Shown here piece after piece: positions 1 to 8,673 of a stretch of 64,000 bases of DNA. Source of the DNA: CAZWVI01 sp964637165 (GTDB taxonomy: Bacteria; Planctomycetota; UBA1135); contig CAZWVI010000009.1 of assembly GCA_964637165.1 (NCBI GenBank), positions 1-64,000 on the forward strand, written 5' to 3'. The translations under genes and the position numbers were made by a program. Position 1 is the stretch's first letter, and every line of letters begins with the position of its first letter. The notes beneath the pieces were generated by a model. The model saw only the letters and a program-made list of their open reading frames with translations, was not told the DNA's origin and did not search any database.

Positions 1-41
1 GCTGAGCTACGGGGACAGGATTATTGGAGCGAAAGTTTAGC

Positions 42-3000
42 TTAGCCGGCGAAACGCGCGCGAATCCAATCACTAATAACACCAAGCACTTCAACGGAAA
101 ATGTCTCCTCGATGGTGCCATACTCGCTCGGGAGTCCAGTTTCGCAGTGTTGGAATAAATGATTGAGTTGTGGGAAAGACTTTATCGTGAAATCTTTATT
201 GCCGCCTCTTTCGAGGGCCGCGGCAATTGCTGACAGATTTGCTGTGTGCGGCACCTGCAAATCTACTTCACCACAAAGTGCCAGCACCGAGCAACTCACT
301 CGCGCTAACACCGGAGCTGGGTCGTGGGCGAGAAAGGCTTTCATCCATGCGTTATTCAATTGGCTAATCGCTTGAGTCATACCAGTTTGCTGTTGGTCTT
401 TTGTGGCCTCGATAAAATCCGGATCAAGGGAAATAACGGCGCGCATTTGGCGGTCAAGCTCTGCTTCGCTTAATGAATCGTCTAACAACAAATCGAAAAG
501 TTTTCTTTGCGTCAGAAGTGCGTTTTCAATTTCTTCAGCGGCACTTCCACTGACCCTTTGGATTGCTTCACTTTGTATTTCAAGTAATCTATCGCCGCGG
601 ATTCCGGTGCCGGCAAGCAAGATCACAAAGGCGATGTTTGGATTATTGCTTGCGACAATTGGCGCAATTATTCCGCCTTCACTGTGCCCCATCAAACCAA
701 TTTTTGCGGAGTCTATTTGTTGATGCGATTGTAAAAACTTAACGCCGGCTTCTACGTCAGTAGCGAAATCGAAGCTGGTGGCGGTGCCTGGATTGGAGCC
801 GGAAGTTGAACCGCCAACTCCGCGATCATCGACGCGTAAAACGGCAATGCCTCGACTACTTAAATAATCAGCGATTACCCAAAACGGCTTATGTTGAAAA
901 ATTTCCTCGTTACGATCCTGGCCTCCAGAGCCGGTAATCATCAAAACGGCGGGGAATCGGCCCTTTCCGGGCGGAATCGTCAAAGTGCCGGCTAAGTCAA
1001 TGTCAGCGGCTTCGTTTCGATAAAGCACCTCCTCCGCTTGGTAAGAAAATGGCGGTTGGGGTTCTTGAGGACGTATATTTTTTGTGGCCTTTTCCACCTG
1101 CTCCATTCGGATTTCAAAACTTTGGCCGCCCTGGCTAAATTTCCCATCAATAAAATTGCCATCTTCGGAAATTTCCATTTCAAAAGTGGTGGCCAATACT
1201 CCGGCACGAATTTTCACTTTGCGACCACTAACATAATCTACGCGCCCGACGGGATAAGTATCCGAGGTCTGATCCGGACTAGTCATGTAGCCGACCACTC
1301 CTCCATTATGATTTAATTCTAGGTGCAGTCCAACTCGCAATGAAATCGCGCCAATTTCCAGCCGCCCCTCCCAAATACCGACCAGTTGCTCGCGAAGTTC
1401 TAATGGCGCCAGCGGCGGAGTTTTTACTCGGCGACAATTCAAAATCATGGCAGTATTATTTTGCAGCCATGTACCTTCCAGCAGCTCGCCCTTTAAAGTT
1501 GCTTCATAAACAGCACCGGTAAGGGCAATCTTGGCTACTAATTTTTTTCCATCGAAAGAAACTTCACTCCATGGAATACCATAAGCATTTTGAGTTGGGG
1601 TGTCCGCCGTACCAGTCCAGCCACCATTGCCATCTGGTTCAAAGTAGCCGACCGCCGGCAGCGGTCCATTGGGAGTTTCAATGTCGCCGGCCCAAACCCC
1701 AGTTAAACGGTCGATACGCGCATTTGTACTCCTTTCCATTAAACGGTGTTGCAGTTGGGATTGATGCAATTCGCCAGGCTGGATATTTTTTGCTTGAGGG
1801 TGTTCAAACCACTTTCCGGAATCTTCGATTGCTTCTTCATCGGCGCTTTGCACGCCGATCAAATTAAGCGATTCGGGACCAAAATTTGATGGAGGGTAAT
1901 GCAGTGACTGTTCAGCTCTGATATTCCAAAAGGTGCCGCGCGCACCGCAGTGTTTTCCGAGTCGTTGACCGCCGCCACATGTCCAAACGCGCGTACCTGC
2001 TCCGACGTTTATATTTGAATAGAGATTTTCGTAAGGTGCGCGACGGTGATGGTCGAAATTCAAATCAACTCCCGAGCCGTTGGCGAACACGTTACCGGCA
2101 TGATTTGCCGAGACTCCAAGATCATGGATGAATTTTGTATTAAAGCTGAAGTCAGTACAGAGGTTATCTCGACCGCCGAGAATAATTGCATGGTGGCCGG
2201 TACAAGTCAGCATTGGCTGACGCGCCGAAGAAAATTCAATGCCACTTAAAGTACAGAAATTGGCGTGGACGAATATACCGCTGTCGGCATTGTGGATTTT
2301 CACATTACGCACCCAGCAATCAGCCACACCACTAATAGCAATTGCGTTGAATCCAAGTTCGGTAAAATGCCCTTGATAAGGGTTATTTGGAAATTCAAAG
2401 CCTAATTCCTCAATTCCTGATTCACTAACGGTCGGCTTGAAATTGCGAATAATCGGTTTCCACCTCAGTTCAATGTCAAAGCGGAGTGGCCGATTCAAAG
2501 TGAGCTGATTGCCCGCGATGTTACACACTTCAACGACTTGAGATGCGCGTGATCCTGAATAATTATGGATGTCACCCGATTGCGAAGAATAAAGATGTTT
2601 AGTTAAAGATTTATGCGCATCATCCTGCATATAAATTTCTATGCGGGAGCCGACAGTTATTCCTTCTATATTATCTACCGATAAACTTTTACTGCCGCGG
2701 GGTGTTGGAGAGCTAACTTGGGCTAACTCTTGCGACTGGTAGCTACCAGAAATTTTCAATAAACCGCCTGACCATGAATAGTTTGAAGTAGGACGGCCGT
2801 TGGTCGTGGCACCCCAATTAGGCTGCAACTCGGTCAAGGTTTTATCAAAAAGCAACACCGACTTATCTGCTCCGGCGCCGCGTAATACAACGCCACTCTT
2901 TTTGATTTGGATAATTTGCCTAATCAAGTAGCGGCCTTCCGGAATAAAAATAGCGCCAGCGTCAATCGCTTTTATGGCCTCAATGAAGGCGGCCGAATCA

Positions 3001-3230
3001 TCGTGCAAGCCATCGCCGACCGCGCCAAAATCCATGACTGTGGCCACCTGCGGCACTTGCGGTAATTCATCCTCGCCATAGTGATAACCGGCAAATGAAA
3101 AGTCCGGCAAACGACTGGCCGGATCCCAAAGCTCTCCGGCACTTCCCCACAGCTCGGAATATTGCTGCTGTCCAAATAGCGAACAACTCGCCCACAACAA
3201 GCAGGCACTGACAAGGAGTTTGTTTTTCAT
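42..3230 (-). CDS. Exported pectate-lyase-like / alpha-beta hydrolase fusion protein
   Basis: A protein of about 1062 residues with three parts. A Sec signal peptide (MKNKLLVSACLLWASCSLFG) fixes the start; a start nine codons upstream would spoil it. Residues ~65-440 look like a right-handed beta-helix of the Pectate_lyase_3 type, opening with DFGAVGDGLHDDSAAF and followed by the glycine-rich VVLRGAGADKSVLLFD turn. Residues ~490-710 hold two copies of a small beta domain (LTGVWAGDIETP and LVGIWEGRLEIG). Residues ~720-1060 are a serine hydrolase with GHSEGG (Ser near 850), a likely acid in GEVDLQVP and a His in QLNHLF. The family assignment is clear by motif. The substrate is unknown; a plausible job is cleaving and de-esterifying an extracellular acidic polysaccharide, but that is inference. 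It stands alone at the window edge. Confidence 0.8.
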   Translation of the reverse strand: MKNKLLVSACLLWASCSLFGQQQYSELWGSAGELWDPASRLPDFSFAGYHYGEDELPQVPQVATVMDFGAVGDGLHDDSAAFIEAIKAIDAGAIFIPEGRYLIRQIIQIKKSGVVLRGAGADKSVLLFDKTLTELQPNWGATTNGRPTSNYSWSGGLLKISGSYQSQELAQVSSPTPRGSKSLSVDNIEGITVGSRIEIYMQDDAHKSLTKHLYSSQSGDIHNYSGSRASQVVEVCNIAGNQLTLNRPLRFDIELRWKPIIRNFKPTVSESGIEELGFEFPNNPYQGHFTELGFNAIAISGVADCWVRNVKIHNADSGIFVHANFCTLSGIEFSSARQPMLTCTGHHAIILGGRDNLCTDFSFNTKFIHDLGVSANHAGNVFANGSGVDLNFDHHRRAPYENLYSNINVGAGTRVWTCGGGQRLGKHCGARGTFWNIRAEQSLHYPPSNFGPESLNLIGVQSADEEAIEDSGKWFEHPQAKNIQPGELHQSQLQHRLMERSTNARIDRLTGVWAGDIETPNGPLPAVGYFEPDGNGGWTGTADTPTQNAYGIPWSEVSFDGKKLVAKIALTGAVYEATLKGELLEGTWLQNNTAMILNCRRVKTPPLAPLELREQLVGIWEGRLEIGAISLRVGLHLELNHNGGVVGYMTSPDQTSDTYPVGRVDYVSGRKVKIRAGVLATTFEMEISEDGNFIDGKFSQGGQSFEIRMEQVEKATKNIRPQEPQPPFSYQAEEVLYRNEAADIDLAGTLTIPPGKGRFPAVLMITGSGGQDRNEEIFQHKPFWVIADYLSSRGIAVLRVDDRGVGGSTSGSNPGTATSFDFATDVEAGVKFLQSHQQIDSAKIGLMGHSEGGIIAPIVASNNPNIAFVILLAGTGIRGDRLLEIQSEAIQRVSGSAAEEIENALLTQRKLFDLLLDDSLSEAELDRQMRAVISLDPDFIEATKDQQQTGMTQAISQLNNAWMKAFLAHDPAPVLARVSCSVLALCGEVDLQVPHTANLSAIAAALERGGNKDFTIKSFPQLNHLFQHCETGLPSEYGTIEETFSVEVLGVISDWIRARFAG

Positions 3231-3304
3231 CTGGGGAATCATAATCGCCTCGGGCAATCATGCCACCAGAGATGGCGGCATGCACTTAAGGCAGGAATAA
3301 ATGG

Positions 3305-4326
3305 TTAACTTCTCGGGAAACGAAATTCTCCGCGGCCGTCGCGAAATAGCCACGGGCGCGTCAGAGTATCGGCGGTGATTGCTTCGATGATGCTGTTGGA
3401 ATCTGACCCAATCAGTGGGCGGCCCAATGTCAATTGGGTGTTGGCAAGGTCCACCGCATTGGCCTTCAAGTGGGTCAACATTCGCTCCAGTGCTTCACTA
3501 AAGTAAACATTATCTTTAATCTGCGTCTTGATTTCAGCTACCGAGGCCGGCACTCCAACTTGATGGGAAGTGCTCGCCAAATGGCACGGAAGTGCCGATA
3601 GATGGCCTTCAACAATTCCAGCGTTTAGTTGCCCGGCTTGACCACTGCGCACACAATCAATGAAGTTGGCAAAGTGGTTTTTGGTACCGCTCCACTTCTT
3701 AATCGAATTGCCGCGCGCATCCAACGCTTGCGCAGACGTGTAATTGGGGATACGCAAACTGCCGTTTTCACATTCAATCACCACTCCGACACTAACACCT
3801 TGATACTTGTCCATACCGCCGCGCCAGTTGTCCTTTTGGGCCTTGGTGTTTTCGGGCAATCCACGCACTTCAAAAATCATTGGCGCACTTGCGAACTTAC
3901 ACCAAATGATTTGGGTATTGGGAGTGTTGCCATCATCGACATAACCTAATCTGCCGCCAATCGATTGCACTTCGAGTGGTACGCCAAGTTCACCTAAGGC
4001 CAACGACAAATATCAACTTGATGCACTCCTTGATTGCCCAGGTCGCCGTTTCCAGTAATCGCATCCCAATGCCAATCGTAATGTAAATTTTTTCGCTCTA
4101 GTGCTCGCATTGGGGCTGGGCCGGTCCACAAATCATAATTAATATTTTCTGGCAAAGCTTGCGGTCCAGTGGCTAGTCCGATGCTTTGACGAGGTTTGTA
4201 ACAAAATCCCCGGGCAATTTTTATTTTGCCAAGATGCCCTTGATGCAGCCAGGCAATCGCGTCACGAATCGCAAAACTTGAACGGCTTTGGGTGCCGGTC
4301 GCCAAGCCGCCAATGCCATGCACCGC
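3305..4326 (-). pseudogene. Gfo/Idh/MocA-family oxidoreductase remnant, frameshifted and lacking its N-terminus
   Basis: Two overlapping minus-strand reading frames together match the C-terminal two thirds of a Gfo/Idh/MocA NAD(P)-dependent sugar dehydrogenase. The upstream frame carries GTQSRSS, CYKPRQSIG, YDLWTGPAP, DWHWDAITGNGDLGNQGVHQ and DICRWP. The match continues one frame over with LALGELGVPLEVQSIGGRLGYVDDG and runs to a normal-looking end. The frame change falls near 3995-4010. An in-frame TAA sits three codons before the first conserved residues, and no Rossmann nucleotide-binding domain (about 130 residues) is present before cysE begins. The gene is therefore both truncated and frameshifted. 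A sequencing error could explain the frameshift but not the missing domain. Intact homologues are abundant in Planctomycetota. Confidence 0.75.
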
Positions 4327-4376
4327 TTCTTAATGACTGGCAATGCTAAAGCAGATTCGCTAGGTTCTGAATCTGA

Positions 4377-5078
4377 ATGCACACCAACTTCCGCGAAATA
4401 GGTTTAATCCTCGACCACTTCCATGCTCTTGTTGCCCCTGGCTTCAAGACCACCAGCGCACTGAAGCTTCCCAAAAGTGAAAATGGTCGCCAAATTGCGC
4501 TGGTCATCGAGGAACTATTAGACGACTTAAAAGCCGCACTGAAAAAGGATTTGGCGGCAGCATTAAGTAATGACCCGGCTGCCAACGGTCCCGAGGAAAT
4601 CGAGGCTTGCTACCCAGGCTTTCGTGCAATCGTGGCATTCCGCCTGGCCAACGCCGCATTGAAGGCCAAGATTCCACTAATCCCGCGCATGATCTGTGAA
4701 TACGTTCACGGTGAAACCGGAATCGATATCCACCCCGGGGCAAGTATTGGCGATGGATTTTTTATCGACCACGGAACTGGAGTGGTGATTGGTGAAACCA
4801 CTGTCATCGGTGAACGAGTGACTATTTATCAAGGAGTTACTTTGGGTGCGCTTAACTTCCCCAAAGACAAAGGCGGCGAAATAGTTAGAGGTCAAAAGCG
4901 CCACCCGACCTTGGGCAACGACATTGTTATTTATGCAAATGCCACCCTACTTGGCGCGCGTACCACAATTGGCAACAACTGTGTAGTCGGTGCTGGGGTG
5001 ACGATTTCAAAGTCAATCCCAGCAAACACATTAGTTGTGCACGAGCAAGCGAAATTAATTCACCGCGCGCGCGACTAA
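4377..5078 (+). CDS. cysE: Serine O-acetyltransferase
   Basis: Transfers acetyl from acetyl-CoA to serine, the first step of cysteine synthesis. Residues ~50-100 carry the helical SAT signature (DPAANGPEEIEACYPG, AIVAFRLANA). Residues ~105-225 form the left-handed beta-helix with TGIDIHPGASIG, FFIDHGTGVVIGET, YQGVTLGA and the KRHPTLGNDIVIYANAT strand. The family match is strong. The N-terminus is shorter than in many long-form homologues: an in-frame TGA immediately precedes the ATG, so about 30 residues usual in relatives are absent. That short end faces the truncated dehydrogenase, so a deletion across 4330-4377 may have clipped both genes (inference). The stop abuts the stop of the convergent receiver-domain gene with no spacer. 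Confidence 0.88.
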   Translation: MHTNFREIGLILDHFHALVAPGFKTTSALKLPKSENGRQIALVIEELLDDLKAALKKDLAAALSNDPAANGPEEIEACYPGFRAIVAFRLANAALKAKIPLIPRMICEYVHGETGIDIHPGASIGDGFFIDHGTGVVIGETTVIGERVTIYQGVTLGALNFPKDKGGEIVRGQKRHPTLGNDIVIYANATLLGARTTIGNNCVVGAGVTISKSIPANTLVVHEQAKLIHRARD

Positions 5079-5510
5079 TTAAAACATTTCGCCAAGGCGA
5101 GTAGACAAATCGGCAATCGCTTCATCGTGTTTTGTTTCAACGACTCCATCAGCATGACGAGCTTTAATTTCAATTTTCAAGGAAGCACTTAATTTGTCCA
5201 CCAATATAACCACCATACAATCTGGGAATTCTCCGCGGATACGATCATAATTTTTTATTCCACACGAATCTGGCAATCCCAAATCAACAAATACTAAATC
5301 AGGTTCATCTTTTCGCATATATTTGAGACCATGTTTAAAACTGCGACAGTGATGAATACGCAAAGAAGTTGACGGCTCGGATTGCGAGCCGCCGCTATTG
5401 AGCAGTCGAGTTATCCGTTCTGCAATTTCTAGAGAATCTTCAATAAGAAGCACTTCAATCGCCTCACTAGCACTCGAACCCACCTCAAATCCAGGGCAAT
5501 TTGCGGTCAT
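5079..5510 (-). CDS. Stand-alone response-regulator receiver-like domain
   Basis: A 143-residue single-domain protein. VLLIEDS (acidic residues near 24-25) and LVFVDLGLPDS (candidate phospho-acceptor Asp76) match the first and third strands of a CheY-like receiver. An alternating hydrophobic strand, MVVILVDK, is followed by helices. There is no output domain. The usual Ser/Thr plus Lys switch residues are not clean, so phosphorylation is probable rather than certain. No histidine kinase lies nearby. It sits downstream of the phospholipase-like gene on the same strand with a 46-base gap, so the two may be co-transcribed. Confidence 0.7.
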   Translation of the reverse strand: MTANCPGFEVGSSASEAIEVLLIEDSLEIAERITRLLNSGGSQSEPSTSLRIHHCRSFKHGLKYMRKDEPDLVFVDLGLPDSCGIKNYDRIRGEFPDCMVVILVDKLSASLKIEIKARHADGVVETKHDEAIADLSTRLGEMF

Positions 5511-5556
5511 TATGCACTACACAGCCCCTACTAAACCCCTACTGGACAGCTTTTTT

Positions 5557-6570
5557 CTAGAAAGTTGCTTTTAGGAGGCGACGCTCAACTTCGGCACGGT
5601 CTAGCACCACCGGAGAATCTATTAAAATTGCCCCCTTAACGGTGTTTTTCCAACGTATTTCGATTAATCCATCGTCCACCAATTGCTTAGCTAAATCTAA
5701 GAGGAAGGAGCTGTCGGCGCCACTTGGATGACGATGCCCAGGCTGACCTACATTCCCTCCGCCAGGATGCGCGGCGCTAATAAGCTGATACTCGTTCCAT
5801 AGCGATTCAAAACGACGCGCGCTTAACTCGGCACCATCGGCAAGTCCCCCATCATGCCAAGTTAGGTAATTAGCTCTAGTCCATGGCAACATTGGAGCGG
5901 TTATTGGTTCGACAATTGGCCATAAAAAATCTTCCAGCAACAAGCCAACACGTTGTAAGTTCACACCCACAATAATTGCTTGGCGTGACATTTCTTGATG
6001 CCCGGCATTGCGGTGAATTTGCAAGAGATCATCGATTGGCAACCACCAAACATAATCTTCAAGGCCAGTGTTGCGCAAATCAGCTTGCACGAAGAAATCG
6101 GTAATTACCTCGATTGCAGCTTCAGCATCTTCGGCACTCCAATCGGCCAGGTCATGACTAATTGCTTGTTGCAAAAATGATGATGAACCAAAATGCCAAG
6201 CATCGTCCATTGCACCGTGACAGCCGAGCCCACAAATGAATGCGAATAAATGTTCAGCATGTTCAGTCCACGGTTCTCCGTAGTTGTCGTGCAAGTGTTG
6301 AAGGGCAATCGTTTGAAAAGGGGCCCAATGTGCATCTTCAGCGGCGGCATTCAAATCTGGGAATAAGTAACCCCAATCAGGGTAAATCGCCCCAACCCGA
6401 ACCTCTTGCGGCCAATTGTGCAGGGCCGTTGACAACTCTGGAAAAGCAGTTGCATCAATTTGCGCAACGGCTTGATCAGCAGCCTCCATATGAGTGCTTA
6501 TTCCTGAGGCACTCAAAACTCCCAAGAGCAATGCCGAGGCGGTTAAGGCCGAAATTGTTTTTAGTCGCAT
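5557..6570 (-). CDS. Exported zinc-dependent phospholipase C/D-like protein (GPI-PLD N-terminal domain type)
   Basis: About 337 residues. The start at MRLKTISALTASALLLG gives a clean signal peptide; the frame is open for 43 more codons upstream, but that stretch reads back through the preceding gene's terminator. The mature N-terminus GISTHMEA resembles the start of mammalian GPI-phospholipase D. The pattern continues with AIYPDWGYLFPD, DAHWAPF, HLHDNYGEPW and the helix LFAFICGLGCHGAMDDAWHFG, which carries the His/Asp residues used as zinc ligands in this family. The PF00882-type assignment rests on this order of motifs. It probably acts on phospholipids outside the inner membrane; the substrate is unknown. 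The last ~130 residues are less conserved. Confidence 0.75.
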   Translation of the reverse strand: MRLKTISALTASALLLGVLSASGISTHMEAADQAVAQIDATAFPELSTALHNWPQEVRVGAIYPDWGYLFPDLNAAAEDAHWAPFQTIALQHLHDNYGEPWTEHAEHLFAFICGLGCHGAMDDAWHFGSSSFLQQAISHDLADWSAEDAEAAIEVITDFFVQADLRNTGLEDYVWWLPIDDLLQIHRNAGHQEMSRQAIIVGVNLQRVGLLLEDFLWPIVEPITAPMLPWTRANYLTWHDGGLADGAELSARRFESLWNEYQLISAAHPGGGNVGQPGHRHPSGADSSFLLDLAKQLVDDGLIEIRWKNTVKGAILIDSPVVLDRAEVERRLLKATF

Positions 6571-6579
6571 ACCCCATCT

Positions 6580-6619
6580 TAACGGAAAAAGCCCCGGAGA
6601 GCTGTACTCTCCGGGGCTT
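6580..6619 (-). terminator. Intrinsic terminator of the multihaem cytochrome operon
   Basis: A perfect 13-bp inverted repeat (AAGCCCCGGAGAG pairing with CTCTCCGGGGCTT, 5-base loop) lies just after the stop of the 8-haem cytochrome. On the minus strand the stem is followed by TTTTTCCG. GC-rich stem plus U-run is a textbook Rho-independent terminator. It separates the cytochrome operon from the phospholipase-like gene. Confidence 0.92.
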
Positions 6620-6631
6620 AGCCTCAAATCC

Positions 6632-8659
6632 TTAATACTGCAACATACTCGCGTCGTGACAAGTACCACATGATTGAGTGTAAGGAATTGGCATCGCACT
6701 TGCTGGAGTTACACCACTTACACCTACATTAGTTTTGTACGGCACATCGAAAACGTGCGAAGTAATGTCATTTTCAAAGTAAGTAATGTCTGCATCTCCT
6801 GAACTTCCATCCGGGATATCCAACAACAATCCATAGTCACCACTACCAGTCTTGGCAGTTTTGACCATGTGGCAATCAACACAGTTGGCGATCGCTGCAC
6901 CGTGTCCATAACCAACCATCTGCTCGGTGTGGGCAAATGTTGATTCCATAGTTGCACCGTGGCAATCCATACACAACGCAGACTCAGGAGCTTGTGGGTC
7001 ATCAATCATTGCGCGGTCGTAACCAGTACCACCATGCAAATCGTGACAAGTTGCACAAGTCAACAATTCCTTGCTGTTGCGGTAGTGAGAAGACTTCAAG
7101 AAATCAGGACCTTGTTGGTGGTGCGACTTCGAGTGAAGGTCATCGGCCCACATTTTTGAGGCTTTAGGTGCCGAAAGTTGCACGTAGTTAGTGATGAAAT
7201 CATCGCGACTAATTCCCGCGAGAGGGAACACACCATCTGCATTTAGCGGGTGGTCACCTTGTAATCCACCAACTCCTTGCAAGCGATCGTGGCAACGGTT
7301 GCACAATTGAATCTCACGACTTGGTGACAAGTTTTGCGGAGAGACAATGAATGCACCACCGATTCCAGCAGCGGCCGCAGCAACGTGTTCAGAACCTGGA
7401 CCGTGGCAAGTTTCACAAGTGGTATTAAGAATGTTCATGGTGCCGTCTTGGTCAAGGTCGTACAAGCCATTGACATCTTCAACGGAATCACACAAGTATT
7501 CACCGGTGTCGCCATCTAAGTACATTTCGTAGCCAGTAGCGTGGCATCCTATGCAATTAGCTTCCATGGTTTTGTAAGTTGGTGGGTCTGTAATCAAGTC
7601 ATCACTTGGATCACTATCGGTTCCTGAACGATCCCAGTAGTAGTCGAGGTGGTAATCACGAATCACTTTGCGACTGCGGTCATACTTGGCCTCTTCACCA
7701 AATGTTTGGTATTGAAGCAATGGGTACAAACCTTTGCGGCCTGGCCATTCAATCATGAAGCGTTGTTTTTCAACCGCACCACCGTAAACCAAACGTGCAA
7801 TGTGTGTGCTAGGACTATTTGGGTCGGCAATGTTTCCAACATTCTCAATAGTTAATTTGTACAGGTCATCTGCAGTGTCTTGCCACAGCCAAATCTTGGC
7901 GTAAACTACACCACCATAAGCTGTTGGATCGGTCAAAGCAGTTTTGAACTTATCCATACCACGACCACCATCGAAGTCGTAGTAATAAACTGGGGTTCCT
8001 AAGTCGTAACTTGCAACGTAATTAAACAAGTCCAAACCGTCCCAGAATTCTGGGTGGTCCGCGCCACTTTGCAGTGCGCCAAATGAACCAACGACACTAA
8101 AGCCTAAGCTGTGAGCGGTTCCAGCTGCAGTAGCAACATGGTCTTCGTGACAACTTTGACATGCGGTTGGACCTGTCCAAGTTGCGGCTGCGGTCGGCGA
8201 ACCAGACATTTCAATTGTGATATCTTGGCCGCGTAAGCCACTTGCTGCAACTGCAGTGCGACACCATGAACCGCCAGGCAAAGTACCCGCTGGCCCTTCA
8301 ACATAAACATAAAAGTCGCCATCTGGAACTTCCATATTGAATGCACCAGCAACATTGGTTGTTGCCGAAACAAAGGAAGCGCCATTAATGCGAACAGTAT
8401 CTTCAAGTGGTTCATCGAAGTCAGCAGTGGTGTTGGCACGCATTGCTGATGCAGTCATTTCAGTCATGTCAATGGCAGTGACGGGAACTAAGTAAACCAC
8501 CGCACCTTCAAGGACGGCACCATCGGTTCCATTGACCAAACCATTTAAGGTACTGGAGGGTGAAGTAGAGGCGCTGCCATCACTATCTAGGCAGCCCATT
8601 GCAGTAAACGGCAGGGCCGCAAGTAGCGCGGCAAACAAAGTTGTTTTGACGAGTTTCAT
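6632..8659 (-). CDS. Octahaem c-type cytochrome lipoprotein
   Basis: About 675 residues. The start MKLVKTTLFAALLAALPF gives a lipoprotein signal ending TAMG|C, so the mature protein should be acylated at the Cys of CLDSDGS. Residues ~35-125 look like a carboxypeptidase-regulatory-like beta sandwich (LNGLVNGTDGAVLEGAVVYL). Eight CxxCH haem sites follow: CQSCH, CIGCH, CETCH, CNRCH, CATCH, CMDCH, CVDCH, CGTCH. The long spacing between the first two is filled with a beta-rich insert. It is the last gene of the porin/cytochrome operon and the best candidate for the cell-surface partner of the conduit (inference from size and lipidation). No enzymatic signature was seen, so a reductase role for a specific acceptor is open. 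Confidence 0.85.
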   Translation of the reverse strand: MKLVKTTLFAALLAALPFTAMGCLDSDGSASTSPSSTLNGLVNGTDGAVLEGAVVYLVPVTAIDMTEMTASAMRANTTADFDEPLEDTVRINGASFVSATTNVAGAFNMEVPDGDFYVYVEGPAGTLPGGSWCRTAVAASGLRGQDITIEMSGSPTAAATWTGPTACQSCHEDHVATAAGTAHSLGFSVVGSFGALQSGADHPEFWDGLDLFNYVASYDLGTPVYYYDFDGGRGMDKFKTALTDPTAYGGVVYAKIWLWQDTADDLYKLTIENVGNIADPNSPSTHIARLVYGGAVEKQRFMIEWPGRKGLYPLLQYQTFGEEAKYDRSRKVIRDYHLDYYWDRSGTDSDPSDDLITDPPTYKTMEANCIGCHATGYEMYLDGDTGEYLCDSVEDVNGLYDLDQDGTMNILNTTCETCHGPGSEHVAAAAAGIGGAFIVSPQNLSPSREIQLCNRCHDRLQGVGGLQGDHPLNADGVFPLAGISRDDFITNYVQLSAPKASKMWADDLHSKSHHQQGPDFLKSSHYRNSKELLTCATCHDLHGGTGYDRAMIDDPQAPESALCMDCHGATMESTFAHTEQMVGYGHGAAIANCVDCHMVKTAKTGSGDYGLLLDIPDGSSGDADITYFENDITSHVFDVPYKTNVGVSGVTPASAMPIPYTQSCGTCHDASMLQY

Positions 8660-8673
8660 CGTTATTTTTTTGG

